A DNA stretch of 5,217 nucleotides from Bacillota bacterium (GTDB lineage Bacteria; Bacillota_A; Clostridia; Clostridiales; Clostridiaceae): positions 1 to 5,217 of the forward strand of contig JAKBFR010000154.1 of NCBI GenBank assembly GCA_021837545.1. Reading direction: 5' to 3'. The notes below the pieces were generated by a model. The model ran no database searches, was not told where the DNA came from, and was given only the letters and a program-made list of their open reading frames with translations. Both the position numbers and the translations under genes were made by a program. Positions 1 through 4,995 of the stretch are shown here, one piece after another (position 1 is the stretch's first letter; every line of letters starts with the position of its first letter).

Positions 1-1
1 T

Positions 2-787
2 AATAAAAGAATTAGTGATGGTAAAGTGCTTAAACTTATAGAAGCATTTTTGCAAAGTGGAATACTAGAAGATGGTTCGTTTTATGAAACTACAATAGGA
101 AGTCCTCAAGGTGGGGTTATATCTCCGTTATTGATGAATATTTATATGGATAAATTTGACCAAGAGATGAAAAATAAAAATATTAGAATTGTTAGGTATG
201 CAGATGATATATTGATTTTTGCAAAGTCGAAAAGCGAAGCTGGAAGATATAAGGAAATTGCTACTAAAATATTGGAGCAAGAACTTAAACTTACAGTAAA
301 TGTAAAGAAAACACACATAACAAATATTGATAAAGGAATTGCATACCTAGGATTTGTAATAAAGAGAAAGTACATCTCAATACAACCGAAAAGGATTGAG
401 AAACTCAAAGATAAGATTAGGGAACTTACACCGAGAAACTCTGGATTAAATTTAGGGTACATGGTATGGAAACTTAATCCAATCCTTAGAGGTTGGTGTA
501 ATTATTTCAAAATAGCTAATTGTAAATCAATATTTGCAAATATTATAGGTTGGATAAGACGTAGGCTTAGAATGAAGCAGATGAAAGAATGGAAAAGTTA
601 CAAATCACTTCATAAAACTCTTAGAAGAATGGGATACAAAGGTGAATTTAAGAAGATATCCATGACGACATGGAGAAATTCAGCAAGCCCACTTGTATGT
701 ATGGCACTTCCAAACACTTGGTTTGATGAAATCAAACTATTTGACATGTCTAAAGTAGAAACCGCAGTTTTGCATTATTATAAATAA
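2..787 (+). CDS. ltrA: Group II intron reverse transcriptase/maturase, C-terminal part (5' partial)
   Basis: The frame is open from base 2 with no stop, and the text before the GTG at 26 (NKRISDGKVLKLI) is typical reverse transcriptase sequence, so the real start lies upstream of the window and GTG 26 is not the start. Visible RT blocks are SPQGGVISPLLMNIY (from about 101), the catalytic YADD at 197-208 and the AYLGF motif of the palm/thumb border. The maturase (X) domain follows, with GWCNYF at 491-508 and the basic WIRRRLRMKQMKEWK helix. The C-terminus runs through WRNS to ALPNTWFDEI and stops, with no CxxC/HNH endonuclease domain. The protein copies the spliced intron RNA into DNA and helps it fold and splice. 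The stop lies 17 bases before domain V, the usual tight arrangement. The missing N-terminal part should hold the RT fingers (blocks 0-3). No internal frameshift or stop is seen. Confidence 0.93.
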   Translation, partial: NKRISDGKVLKLIEAFLQSGILEDGSFYETTIGSPQGGVISPLLMNIYMDKFDQEMKNKNIRIVRYADDILIFAKSKSEAGRYKEIATKILEQELKLTVNVKKTHITNIDKGIAYLGFVIKRKYISIQPKRIEKLKDKIRELTPRNSGLNLGYMVWKLNPILRGWCNYFKIANCKSIFANIIGWIRRRLRMKQMKEWKSYKSLHKTLRRMGYKGEFKKISMTTWRNSASPLVCMALPNTWFDEIKLFDMSKVETAVLHYYK

Positions 788-804
788 TAATGGAGATTTA
801 TCAG

Positions 805-835
805 GAGCCGTGTGCGAGGCCCGCATGCACGGTTC
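805..835 (+). ncRNA. Group II intron domain V (catalytic hairpin)
   Basis: GAGCCGTG at 805-812 pairs with CACGGTTC at 828-835 (one G-U pair), followed by a two-base bulge TG on the 3' side and an upper stem TGCG/CGCA. This is the diagnostic domain V fold that carries the catalytic metal-binding triad. It is 31 bases rather than the common 34: the upper stem is closed by a five-base loop AGGCC instead of a GNRA tetraloop, so the usual contact of the loop with domain I would be altered. Confidence 0.88.
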
Positions 836-838
836 TGT

Positions 839-885
839 GAGAGGAAAAATCTCAGAAAATTATTTCTGAGATTTACCTACTCGAT
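839..885 (+). ncRNA. Group II intron domain VI with bulged branch-point A879 and 3' splice site
   Basis: The basal stem pairs GAGAGG (839-844) with CCTACTC (876-882), leaving A879 unpaired between CCT and CTC. A bulged adenosine seven positions from the 3' end is the canonical branch point for lariat formation. The distal stem is a perfect 12-bp hairpin, AAATCTCAGAAA (847-858) with TTTCTGAGATTT (863-874), with a 4-base loop. The predicted splice site is after GAT at 885. Confidence 0.85.
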
Positions 886-971
886 GCTTTAAAATGTTTA
901 TGGCTGTTTAAAATAAAAAATACAGGTAAATAATTAAATGTAAAATAGATTTAGATAAAGGAAGAGAGTGC
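886..971 (+). promoter_or_regulatory. 3' exon flank and ribosome binding site of the RAYT-ComM gene
   Basis: These 86 AT-rich bases between the intron end and the next start contain no recognisable gene. AAAGGA at 957-962, nine bases before the ATG at 972, is a good Shine-Dalgarno site and supports that start. I see no convincing promoter, and no GTCAGACCC-type palindrome upstream of the transposase. Confidence 0.6.
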
Positions 972-1709
972 ATGCCAAGAAAAAAACATGAATGGTATAT
1001 AGGAGCTAGATTACATGTTATTGCAAGAGGAAATCACAGGAATAATATTTTTAGAGATGAGACAGACTATGAACTATATTTAAATTATTTAAATGAAGCT
1101 ATGGAATATTATAAAAATAAATATAAAGTAATTGCATATGTTTTAATGACTAATCATGTACATATTATAATTGAAACAACAGATAAAGATGTATCAGACT
1201 TTATAAAAAGGGTACATAGTAGGTATGCGTGGAATTTTAATAAAAAATATAAATATATAGGACATTTATTTCAAGACAGATATAGAGGAGAATTAATTAA
1301 AGATGATAGATATATGTTAGAGGTAAGCAGGTATGTGCATTTAAATCCAGTAAGAGCAAACATGGTACAAAAACCAGGAGAATATAAATGGTCTAGTTAT
1401 TCAATATTTATAGGAGAAAAAGAAGAAAAACTAATAAATGCAGATATAGTGTTAAAATATTTTAAATATGATAATAAAAAGAGAGGCATTAGAAATATAG
1501 TAGTTCCTCATGATAATATAAAGGAAGCAAGTCTAGTAAAGGACATGAATATATTTGCATTTAATAAGCTTCATGAAGTAACAGACTTTTTAATTGGAGT
1601 TAATCCATATGAATCTATTATAGAATTAAAGGATAAACATAATATAAAAAATTCATATATAATAGATTTTCAAGATGTCAGGGGCAGGACAGTGCTATTG
1701 AATTTGTAG
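972..1709 (+). CDS. REP-associated tyrosine transposase (RAYT, Y1_Tnp) fused in frame to a ComM fragment
   Basis: Residues 1 to about 170 form a Y1_Tnp/RAYT domain: an N-terminal TYHVTSRG-like strand ([14 protein letters not shown]), the HUH metal-binding motif in NHVHII (His62 and His64), [13 protein letters not shown], and the helix [14 protein letters not shown], whose Tyr121 is the probable nucleophile, then WSSY at 140-143. Enzymes of this family cut single-stranded DNA at palindromic REP sequences. From about residue 171 (RGIRNIVVP, base 1482) the sequence changes to ComM: the region around [14 protein letters not shown] and [10 protein letters not shown], then DFQDVRG. The ORF ends at 1709 only because a base is missing in a G run near 1680-1684, after which the ComM frame goes on. 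The catalytic domain looks complete, so the transposase could still be active with a foreign tail of about 75 residues. The start is supported by AAAGGA at 957-962. Two GTCAGACCC palindromes elsewhere in the window are candidate substrates. Confidence 0.85.
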   Translation: MPRKKHEWYIGARLHVIARGNHRNNIFRDETDYELYLNYLNEAMEYYKNKYKVIAYVLMTNHVHIIIETTDKDVSDFIKRVHSRYAWNFNKKYKYIGHLFQDRYRGELIKDDRYMLEVSRYVHLNPVRANMVQKPGEYKWSSYSIFIGEKEEKLINADIVLKYFKYDNKKRGIRNIVVPHDNIKEASLVKDMNIFAFNKLHEVTDFLIGVNPYESIIELKDKHNIKNSYIIDFQDVRGRTVLLNL

Positions 1710-2193
1710 CAGTAGCTGCTGCTGGTGGGCATAATCTTCTAATGTCTGGTTCTCCGGGTTGTGGAAAATCTATGGTGGCAAAAAGAATACCAACTATACT
1801 ACCATCTATGACAGAAGAAGAAGCTTTAGAAGTAACTAAAATATATAGTGTTGCAGGTTTACTTAAAAATAGAGGGAGTTTAATAAAAACACTTTAGATG
1901 CTTTAAGGCAACCTATGGAAGATGGTAATGTAACTATTGCAAGAGTAAAGAATACACATTTATTCCCTACAAATTTTATGTTAGTTGCAGCTATGAATCC
2001 ATGTCCATGTGGTTATTATGGTGAAAGTAGATGTCATTGTACAGATTATGAAGTATTGAAATATAGAGAAAAATTATCTGGTCCACTTATGGATAGAATT
2101 GATATACAAAAGTATTTTAAAAGTGTAGATATTATGGATTTATCTGAAGGAACTAAGGGACCAAGTTCTAAAAAATTAATCTTATATAATTAA
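1482..2193 (+). pseudogene. comM: comM (YifB family AAA+ ATPase of the Mg-chelatase type), truncated, frameshifted and internally deleted
   Basis: ComM is a hexameric helicase that drives branch migration when transforming DNA is integrated. Three pieces are visible. Piece A (1482 to about 1684) shares the frame of the upstream transposase. Piece B (1685-1897, +1-shifted frame) reads [19 protein letters not shown], the Walker A motif GSPGCGKS at 1748-1771, then [15 protein letters not shown] and GSLIKT. Piece C (from about 1882 to the stop at 2191-2193, a third frame) reads [15 protein letters not shown], the conserved MNPCPCGYYG with CHC, and SGPLMDRID. Relative to the family, the first ~130 residues (Lon/S5-like domain), about 40 residues between GSLIKT and NKNTLD that include Walker B, and the C-terminal domain are missing. 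No ATPase activity is expected. It still precedes dprA, the common clostridial order. Confidence 0.88.
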
Positions 2194-2584
2194 GGCATTG
2201 ATGTGTAGAGAAATCGAAAAGGAGCAAGCTACTATGGTTGTAGTATAGAAGATGGATAAAGAATTGTTATATGTATGGTTAAATAAAATAAGAGGTGTTG
2301 GGCCAATATTAGCAAATAACTTAATTGAGTGTTTTAGTGATATAGATGAGATATATCATGCAGATATATCAGAATTATTAAAAGAGGCATTATCGTTAAG
2401 AAAAATACCTGTAATTAGTGGAATGGCTAAAGGGATAGATAGCTATGCACATACAATAGCTATAAATAACAATAACTATACAATTGCAATTTTAGGAACT
2501 GGCGTAGATAAGTGTTATCCAAAAGAACATATTACTTTAATGAATAAAATAATAGAAAAAGGCGCTGTGATTTCTCAATTTGAG

Positions 2585-2635
2585 CCAGGTACAAACACAG
2601 CACTAAATTTAATGTTTAGTGCAATTTTTTATTTT
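2585..2635 (+). repeat. Dispersed repeat, copy 1 (hairpin end only), terminator-like
   Basis: CCAGGTACAAACAC at 2585-2598 followed by AGCACTAAAT differs at one base in 24 from copy 2 at 3659. It contains a perfect 8-bp hairpin, GCACTAAA (2600-2607) with TTTAGTGC (2615-2622) and a 7-base loop, followed by AATTTTTTATTTT, so it may act as a rho-independent terminator. The upstream part seen in copies 2 and 3 is absent: the repeat starts directly where dprA similarity stops. Confidence 0.7.
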
Positions 2636-2681
2636 AAGGGAATAATTAATATGATTAATAAAAAAATAGTATCTGTTTTGG

Positions 2682-2710
2682 TTTCATTACAATATAATTT
2701 AGGCTATAAT
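2682..2710 (+). promoter_or_regulatory. Possible sigma-A promoter for the Uma2 gene
   Basis: A perfect TATAAT at 2705-2710 lies 43 bases before the Uma2 start, with a weak -35 (TTTCAT at 2682-2687) 17 bases upstream. A second TATAAT at 2693-2698 has no good -35. In DNA this AT-rich the match could be chance; the position between the copy 1 terminator-like hairpin and the ribosome binding site is suitable. Confidence 0.35.
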
Positions 2711-2753
2711 AAAAATATATTAGTATAATTTATTAGATAAGGAGCTGATACAA

Positions 2754-3293
2754 ATGCATATAGAAGAAGATAAAATGTTTACGATAGAAGAATATGAAAA
2801 GTTACAACATAAATATAAATATAATATAGAGCTCATAAATGGAGAGGTTGTTCTTCATTCTAAAACATCTGTTAAACATAATGAAATAGTAAATAATATT
2901 CAATTTAAGATTATGAGCTACTTAGCTAATAGTAAATGTAAAGTATATACGGAGCAAATAGAATTGAAATTTCATAATGATAAGGATATTATAAATGTAT
3001 TTCCTGATGTATTTGTAATGTGCGAAGATGCAAAAAAAAATGGGGAAAGCTTCGTATCTCCACCAAAGATAATATTTGAAGTGGTTTCTCCTAATTATTC
3101 AGGACATGATTATATAACAAAACTTCAAATATATCAAAGATATGGGGTTTTAGAATACGTGATAGTTGAGCAGACAGGAGAGATGATTCAGTATAATCTA
3201 GTAGATGGAGTATTTAAACCTTCTATAAATGAATATTATTCTAGTAATATTTTTGAAGGATTATTTATAACAACTGAAGAAATTTTAAAATAG
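2754..3293 (+). CDS. Uma2 family protein (DUF820, PD-(D/E)XK nuclease fold)
   Basis: The 179 residues match the usual length of the Uma2 family (around 180-200). Features in order: FTIEEYEKL (9-17), IELINGEVV (25-33) with the acidic residue of the first core helix, NVFPDVFVM (81-89) with the catalytic PD aspartate Asp85, IIFEVVSPN (107-114) with Glu109 of the E-x-S/P motif, and ITKLQIYQRYGVLEYVIVEQ (121-140) with Lys123 and the typical K...Y...GV.EY pattern. The family has a restriction-endonuclease fold, but its cellular role and substrate are not well established. The chosen ATG has AAGGAG at 2739-2744 with a 9-base gap; the later ATG at 2775 (MFTIEEY) has no such site. The gene lies alone between relics and looks intact, with all core residues present. 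It may be one of many paralogues, as is common for Uma2. Confidence 0.9.
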   Translation: MHIEEDKMFTIEEYEKLQHKYKYNIELINGEVVLHSKTSVKHNEIVNNIQFKIMSYLANSKCKVYTEQIELKFHNDKDIINVFPDVFVMCEDAKKNGESFVSPPKIIFEVVSPNYSGHDYITKLQIYQRYGVLEYVIVEQTGEMIQYNLVDGVFKPSINEYYSSNIFEGLFITTEEILK

Positions 3294-3302
3294 TAACCTC
3301 AG

Positions 3303-3329
3303 CCCTTTGGCAACAAAGGGGTCAGACCC
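3303..3329. repeat. REP-like palindrome A (GGGTCAGACCC type) with GCAA hairpin
   Basis: CCCTTTG (3303-3309) pairs with CAAAGGG (3314-3320) around a GCAA loop and runs straight into GGGTCAGACCC (3319-3329), itself an inverted repeat around A3324. A second sequence with the same GTCAGACCC core and a flanking hairpin is at 4368-4403. Palindromes of this GGGTCAGACCC kind are, to my knowledge, associated with RAYT transposases; a RAYT gene is present at 972. Confidence 0.6.
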
Positions 3330-3436
3330 ATGCCCGTAAAGTTTATATAATTCTGAATAGATTGAATATAATGACAACAACATCTTTGGCTAATTAAAGA
3401 AACAAAACCACAATAATCAATATGATAATTAGTAAC

Positions 3437-3460
3437 GCTAATGATAAAATTATCATTAGC
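3437..3460 (+). promoter_or_regulatory. Perfect hairpin upstream of the IS4 transposase start
   Basis: GCTAATGATAA (3437-3447) and TTATCATTAGC (3450-3460) are perfect complements with almost no loop (8-10 bp stem in practice). It sits 23 bases before the ATG at 3484. In many insertion sequences a hairpin here limits translation from transcripts that read in from outside; that role is inferred. It has no T run directly after it, so it is not an intrinsic terminator. Confidence 0.6.
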
Positions 3461-3483
3461 AAAAGATGAAAGGTTGTTAAAAA

Positions 3484-3618
3484 ATGAACAAAAGAATAAA
3501 AAGATTAATTGATAATTTAAAGTATATATTAAACTCAGAATTGCTAAAAAAGATAGCAATAAAAACTAAATTTCAAAAAAAATATAGCAAATTTACACCT
3601 GGAGCAAGTCGCTCGTGA
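3484..3618 (+). pseudogene. IS4-family transposase, N-terminal 44 codons only
   Basis: The frame reads MNKRIKRLIDNLKYILNS, then ELLKKIAIKTKFQKKYSKFTP, and ends in TGA at 3616-3618. The pattern of an amphipathic helix followed by L..IA..T.F..K.SK resembles the N-terminal part of clostridial IS4/IS231 transposases, which are about 400-480 residues. Similarity ends near residue 39, where the dispersed repeat takes over and supplies the stop. A weak Shine-Dalgarno site (GAAAGG, about 3469-3474) precedes the ATG. The match is from memory of the family and short, so the family call is moderate; the truncation is clear if the call is right. Confidence 0.5.
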
Positions 3619-3710
3619 ACTCCCGACTAGCACCCCCCCGGGGGGGGAACAGGATTTTCCAGGTACAAGCACAGCACTAAATAATATGTTTAATTCGGTG
3701 TTTTATTTTA
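3605..3710 (+). repeat. Dispersed repeat, copy 2 (longest form, with C7G8 tract); possible structured RNA or element right end
   Basis: The copy aligns with copy 3 (about 4996-5100) over its whole length: a 5-bp stem AGTCG (3607-3611)/CGACT (3624-3628) followed by TAGCAC, a short variable segment, then CCAGGTACAAGCAC from 3659 and AGCACTAAAT. The variable segment here is seven C then eight G (3633-3647), a strong GC island in AT-rich DNA. The terminal hairpin seen in copies 1 and 3 has decayed here (TTTAATTCGGTG), but TGTTTTATTTTA follows as in copy 1. Conserved stems with differing loops suggest a functional RNA, for example the guide-RNA region at the right end of an IS200/IS605 or IStron element; no tnpB is present, so this is unproven. 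Confidence 0.65.
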
Positions 3711-3810
3711 TGAAAGTACACACTTATTGGATGATGTACAATTTAGCTATAGAGTAAAATGATTGCAATCTTGCATATTAAAATATAATAAATATTATCC
3801 CAATATATAA

Positions 3811-4161
3811 GTTAGTAAGTGTTATAATGATTTGTTAGGAATTAGAATTATCGTTTCAGATTATAATGAAATATTAAATCAAGATTTATCAATATTTAGA
3901 GTTGCTGATATGAGAAATGGAAAAGTGAAGGATGATGGATATAGAGGTATACATCTATATTATCAAAGAAGTAATAGACAAGTTAACTCTAAAGAAGATA
4001 GGAAATTAAACGATTGGTTACATATATATTTATATAAGCATACAAATGATAATAGTATTGGAGTTTGTTTAAGAAAAAAATATGAAGGTAATGAAATTAA
4101 AAGTGAAGAGGACTTTAAGGAGGTTTTAAAATATGTGTTATCTGATAGCAAAGAAGTTTAA
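3811..4161 (+). pseudogene. RelA/SpoT-domain (p)ppGpp synthetase-like gene, 5'-truncated relic
   Basis: The frame is open from 3811 (after TAA 3808-3810) and reads NDLLGIRIIVSDYNEI, FRVADMRNGK, DDGYRGIHLYYQRSNRQ, then DRKLNDWLHIYLYKH, IGVCLRKKYEGNEI and EEDFKEVL. D..GIR and GYRGIHL are hallmark motifs of the RelA_SpoT nucleotidyltransferase domain, and the C-terminal part matches a small clostridial subgroup with that domain. About 75 N-terminal residues are missing and no start codon with a ribosome binding site is present (TTG 3832 lies inside the conserved DLLGIR). The expected segment with the conserved E-I-Q of the substrate site is missing between SNRQ and VNSKEDRKLND, apparently a short in-frame deletion of about six codons. 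No synthetase activity is expected. The 3' end overlaps the DUF6718 gene by 29 bases. Confidence 0.8.
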
Positions 4162-4357
4162 TAAAGAAGGTAGCTTAGTATTAGAAGCAGAACGTGGACA
4201 AAGATTAGCATCATTATCAAAATATTTAACATTAACAACATTAGATAGTGGTGTGCAAGTATTAACTTTAAATGATTTAGATAGCTATAAAGAATATGCA
4301 CCATATACAATGATTAATAATGAAGTTGAGTTTATATCTAAAGTAGTTAGTATGTAG
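4133..4357 (+). CDS. DUF6718 family small protein
   Basis: The 74 residues begin MCYLIAKKFNKEGSLVLEAE and include an EYAPY motif (residues 54-58), which I recognise as the DUF6718 family; its function is unknown. The start is well supported by AAGGAGG at 4117-4123, nine bases upstream and inside the end of the RelA/SpoT-like relic, so the pair was translationally coupled. The 29-base overlap in a different frame shows that the two genes were an operon unit, and the same pairing exists, as far as I recall, in other clostridia. No signal peptide or membrane segment. The frame looks complete and is followed by a strong terminator at 4451. With the upstream gene 5'-truncated and its promoter lost, expression now is uncertain. 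Confidence 0.8.
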   Translation: MCYLIAKKFNKEGSLVLEAERGQRLASLSKYLTLTTLDSGVQVLTLNDLDSYKEYAPYTMINNEVEFISKVVSM

Positions 4358-4367
4358 CAAATTGCAG

Positions 4368-4403
4368 GTTGGAAACAAGTTCCAACAAAAGGGTCAGACC
4401 CTT
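4368..4403. repeat. REP-like palindrome B (GGGTCAGACCC type)
   Basis: GTTGGAA (4368-4374) pairs with TTCCAAC (4380-4386) around ACAAG, then AAGGGTC (4389-4395) pairs with GACCCTT (4397-4403) around A4396. The arrangement, a hairpin directly followed by the GTCAGACCC palindrome, is the same as in repeat A at 3303-3329, although the stems of the first hairpin differ in sequence. Confidence 0.65.
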
Positions 4404-4407
4404 GTGT

Positions 4408-4425
4408 AAATTTACTAGGTACAAG
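4408..4425 (+). repeat. Dispersed repeat, fragment (copy 4)
   Basis: AAATTTACTAGGTACAAG matches the middle of the dispersed repeat (AAAATTACCAAGTACAAG in copy 3), then diverges into TTCAAAATAATAAAG without the GCACTAAA hairpin. The match is short and could be fortuitous, though it lies next to REP-like palindrome B in a region of remnants. Confidence 0.4.
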
Positions 4426-4450
4426 TTCAAAATAATAAAGAAATAGAGAT

Positions 4451-4490
4451 AACAGATAAGATGAAGTAATAAAATCTTATCTGTTTTTTG
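4451..4490 (+). terminator. Intrinsic terminator after the DUF6718 gene
   Basis: AACAGATAAGAT (4451-4462) is perfectly complementary to ATCTTATCTGTT (4474-4485), with an 11-base loop, and the stem runs into six T (4484-4489). It ends the transcription unit of the RelA/SpoT-like and DUF6718 genes. Confidence 0.85.
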
Positions 4491-4505
4491 TTTTAAGTGA
4501 AGAAG

Positions 4506-4534
4506 TAGAACAAAACCTAATTTTCTGATAAAAT
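4506..4534 (+). promoter_or_regulatory. Possible extended -10 promoter of the Rpn-type gene
   Basis: TGATAAAAT at 4526-4534 is an extended -10 (TG, one base, TAAAAT), with a weak -35, TAGAAC, at 4506-4511 and a 17-base spacer. It lies just after the terminator and about 70 bases before the ATG at 4602. Confidence 0.35.
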
Positions 4535-4601
4535 AAAGGTATAGAAAGACGAATATAATTAGGGATAATAGTCTAAGGTAAATATAGAGGATGTGATAGT
4601 A

Positions 4602-4995
4602 ATGTCTAAGAAAAAAGGAAAAATAATAGATGATAATTTTATAATGTCCCCTAAAGGATAAAGATCTATTAATAGCACTACTAAGCGATATATTAGTTAT
4701 TTCAGAGGAAGAATTTGATGGAATAGAAATAATAAATAGTGAACTAATAAAGGAATTCAAAGAGGATAGAAAAGGAATATTAGACGTAAGAGTAAGAACT
4801 AAGTTAGGAAAGCAAATAGATGTTGAAATACAAATACTGCCAACAGAATATATGGCAGAACGTACTATGTTCTATTGGAGTAAGATGTACACAAGTCAAA
4901 TAAAGCCAGGCGACACATATGATAAACTAAAGAAATGTCTAACAATAAATATTGTAGATTTTAAGTGTACTAGAGATAAAAAAAGGTATTATTAA
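4602..4995 (+). pseudogene. Rpn family PD-(D/E)XK nuclease/putative transposase, frameshifted and 3'-truncated
   Basis: The first frame (ATG 4602) reads MSKKKGKIIDDNFIMSPK and stops at TAA 4659-4661. The homologous sequence goes on in another frame from about 4657: DKDLLIALLSDIL, then GILDVRVRTKLGKQIDVEIQ, MAERTMFYWSKMYTSQI, and ends in RYY and TAA 4993-4995. Family members normally have about 12-16 residues of the type VDFxFKxLFGxxKN between MSPK and DLLIALL; their loss together with the frame change indicates a small deletion at about 4655-4660. The catalytic core (Asp of ILD, then Glu and Gln of VEIQ) is otherwise present. These proteins are nucleases reported to promote RecA-independent recombination. 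The C-terminal part is missing: the gene ends where dispersed repeat copy 3 begins. GAGG at 4587-4590 is a rather distant ribosome binding site. Confidence 0.85.

Larger units (their letters stand above)
1..885 (+). mobile_element. Group II intron, 3' part (5' end lies outside the window)
   Basis: The element contains, in the expected order, the end of an intron-encoded reverse transcriptase/maturase (domain IV ORF, stop at 785-787), domain V at 805-835 and domain VI at 839-882, and it ends in GAT at 885, in keeping with the AY ending of group II introns. The 3' exon would start at 886 with GCTTTAAAATG. The encoded protein has no HNH endonuclease domain after the maturase region, which suits bacterial introns of the class C-E type that home by reverse splicing without second-strand cleavage; this class call is an inference. 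Domains I-III and the 5' splice site are upstream of the window, so completeness and the disrupted target cannot be judged. Confidence 0.9.
2252..2728 (+). pseudogene. dprA: dprA (DNA processing protein), internal in-frame deletion and lost 3' part
   Basis: DprA loads RecA on incoming single-stranded DNA during transformation. Residues 1-45 (MDKELLYVWLNKIRGVGPILANNLIECF...) match the N-terminal helix-hairpin-helix (SAM-like) region. Residues from about 46 jump to the Rossmann core: LSLRKIPVISGMAKGIDSYAH, TIAILGTGVDKCYPKE, then ISQFEPGT. About 90-100 residues between them, including the GARR/GSRR segment of the ssDNA-binding pocket, are absent, without a frame change. After base 2584 the reading frame enters a dispersed repeat and then unrelated AT-rich sequence (residues about 112-158), so the FP.RNRIISGLS region and winged-helix domain are gone. 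No clear Shine-Dalgarno site precedes the ATG. The 58 bases between comM and dprA (2194-2251) hold nothing I can identify. Very probably non-functional. Confidence 0.87.
3329..3618 (+). mobile_element. Left end of an IS231-like IS4-family insertion sequence (remnant)
   Basis: CATGCCCGTAAAGTTTATA at 3329-3347 resembles the left inverted repeat of IS231-type elements (CATGCCCATCAACTTAAG, from memory). It is followed at the expected distance by a stem-loop and then by an open frame that resembles the N-terminus of clostridial IS4 transposases. The remainder of the element, including the DDE catalytic residues and the right inverted repeat, is absent; the sequence changes to the dispersed repeat (copy 2) near 3600. 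Confidence 0.6.

Noticed and set aside
142..462. Minus-strand open frame of 106 codons inside the reverse transcriptase
   Set aside because: It is antisense to the conserved RT blocks including YADD; it has no independent evidence.
884..1906. GATGCTTTAA occurs both at the intron end (883-893) and in comM (1897-1906)
   Set aside because: A ten-base match in AT-rich DNA; the first is split between intron and exon and the second encodes conserved DAL of ComM, so it is taken as coincidence.
2194..2251. Short reading frame KALMCREIEKEQATMVVV between comM and dprA
   Set aside because: It does not match the C-terminus of ComM or any family I know and stops before dprA; most likely degraded spacer.
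3299..3559. Minus-strand open frame of 86 codons
   Set aside because: It runs across the REP-like palindrome, the IS left end and the transposase start. It has no ribosome binding site or family resemblance and is low-complexity hydrophobic sequence from AT-rich DNA.
2684..3752. TACAAT...TTTAG.CTATA appears downstream of repeat copies 1 and 2 (about 2688-2710 and 3734-3755)
   Set aside because: The match needs gaps and is AT-rich; too weak to extend the repeat family beyond the hairpin.
4347..4760. Minus-strand open frame of 137 codons
   Set aside because: It is a shadow of the terminator region and the Rpn relic on the plus strand, rich in Ile, Leu, Phe and Tyr, with no recognisable motif.
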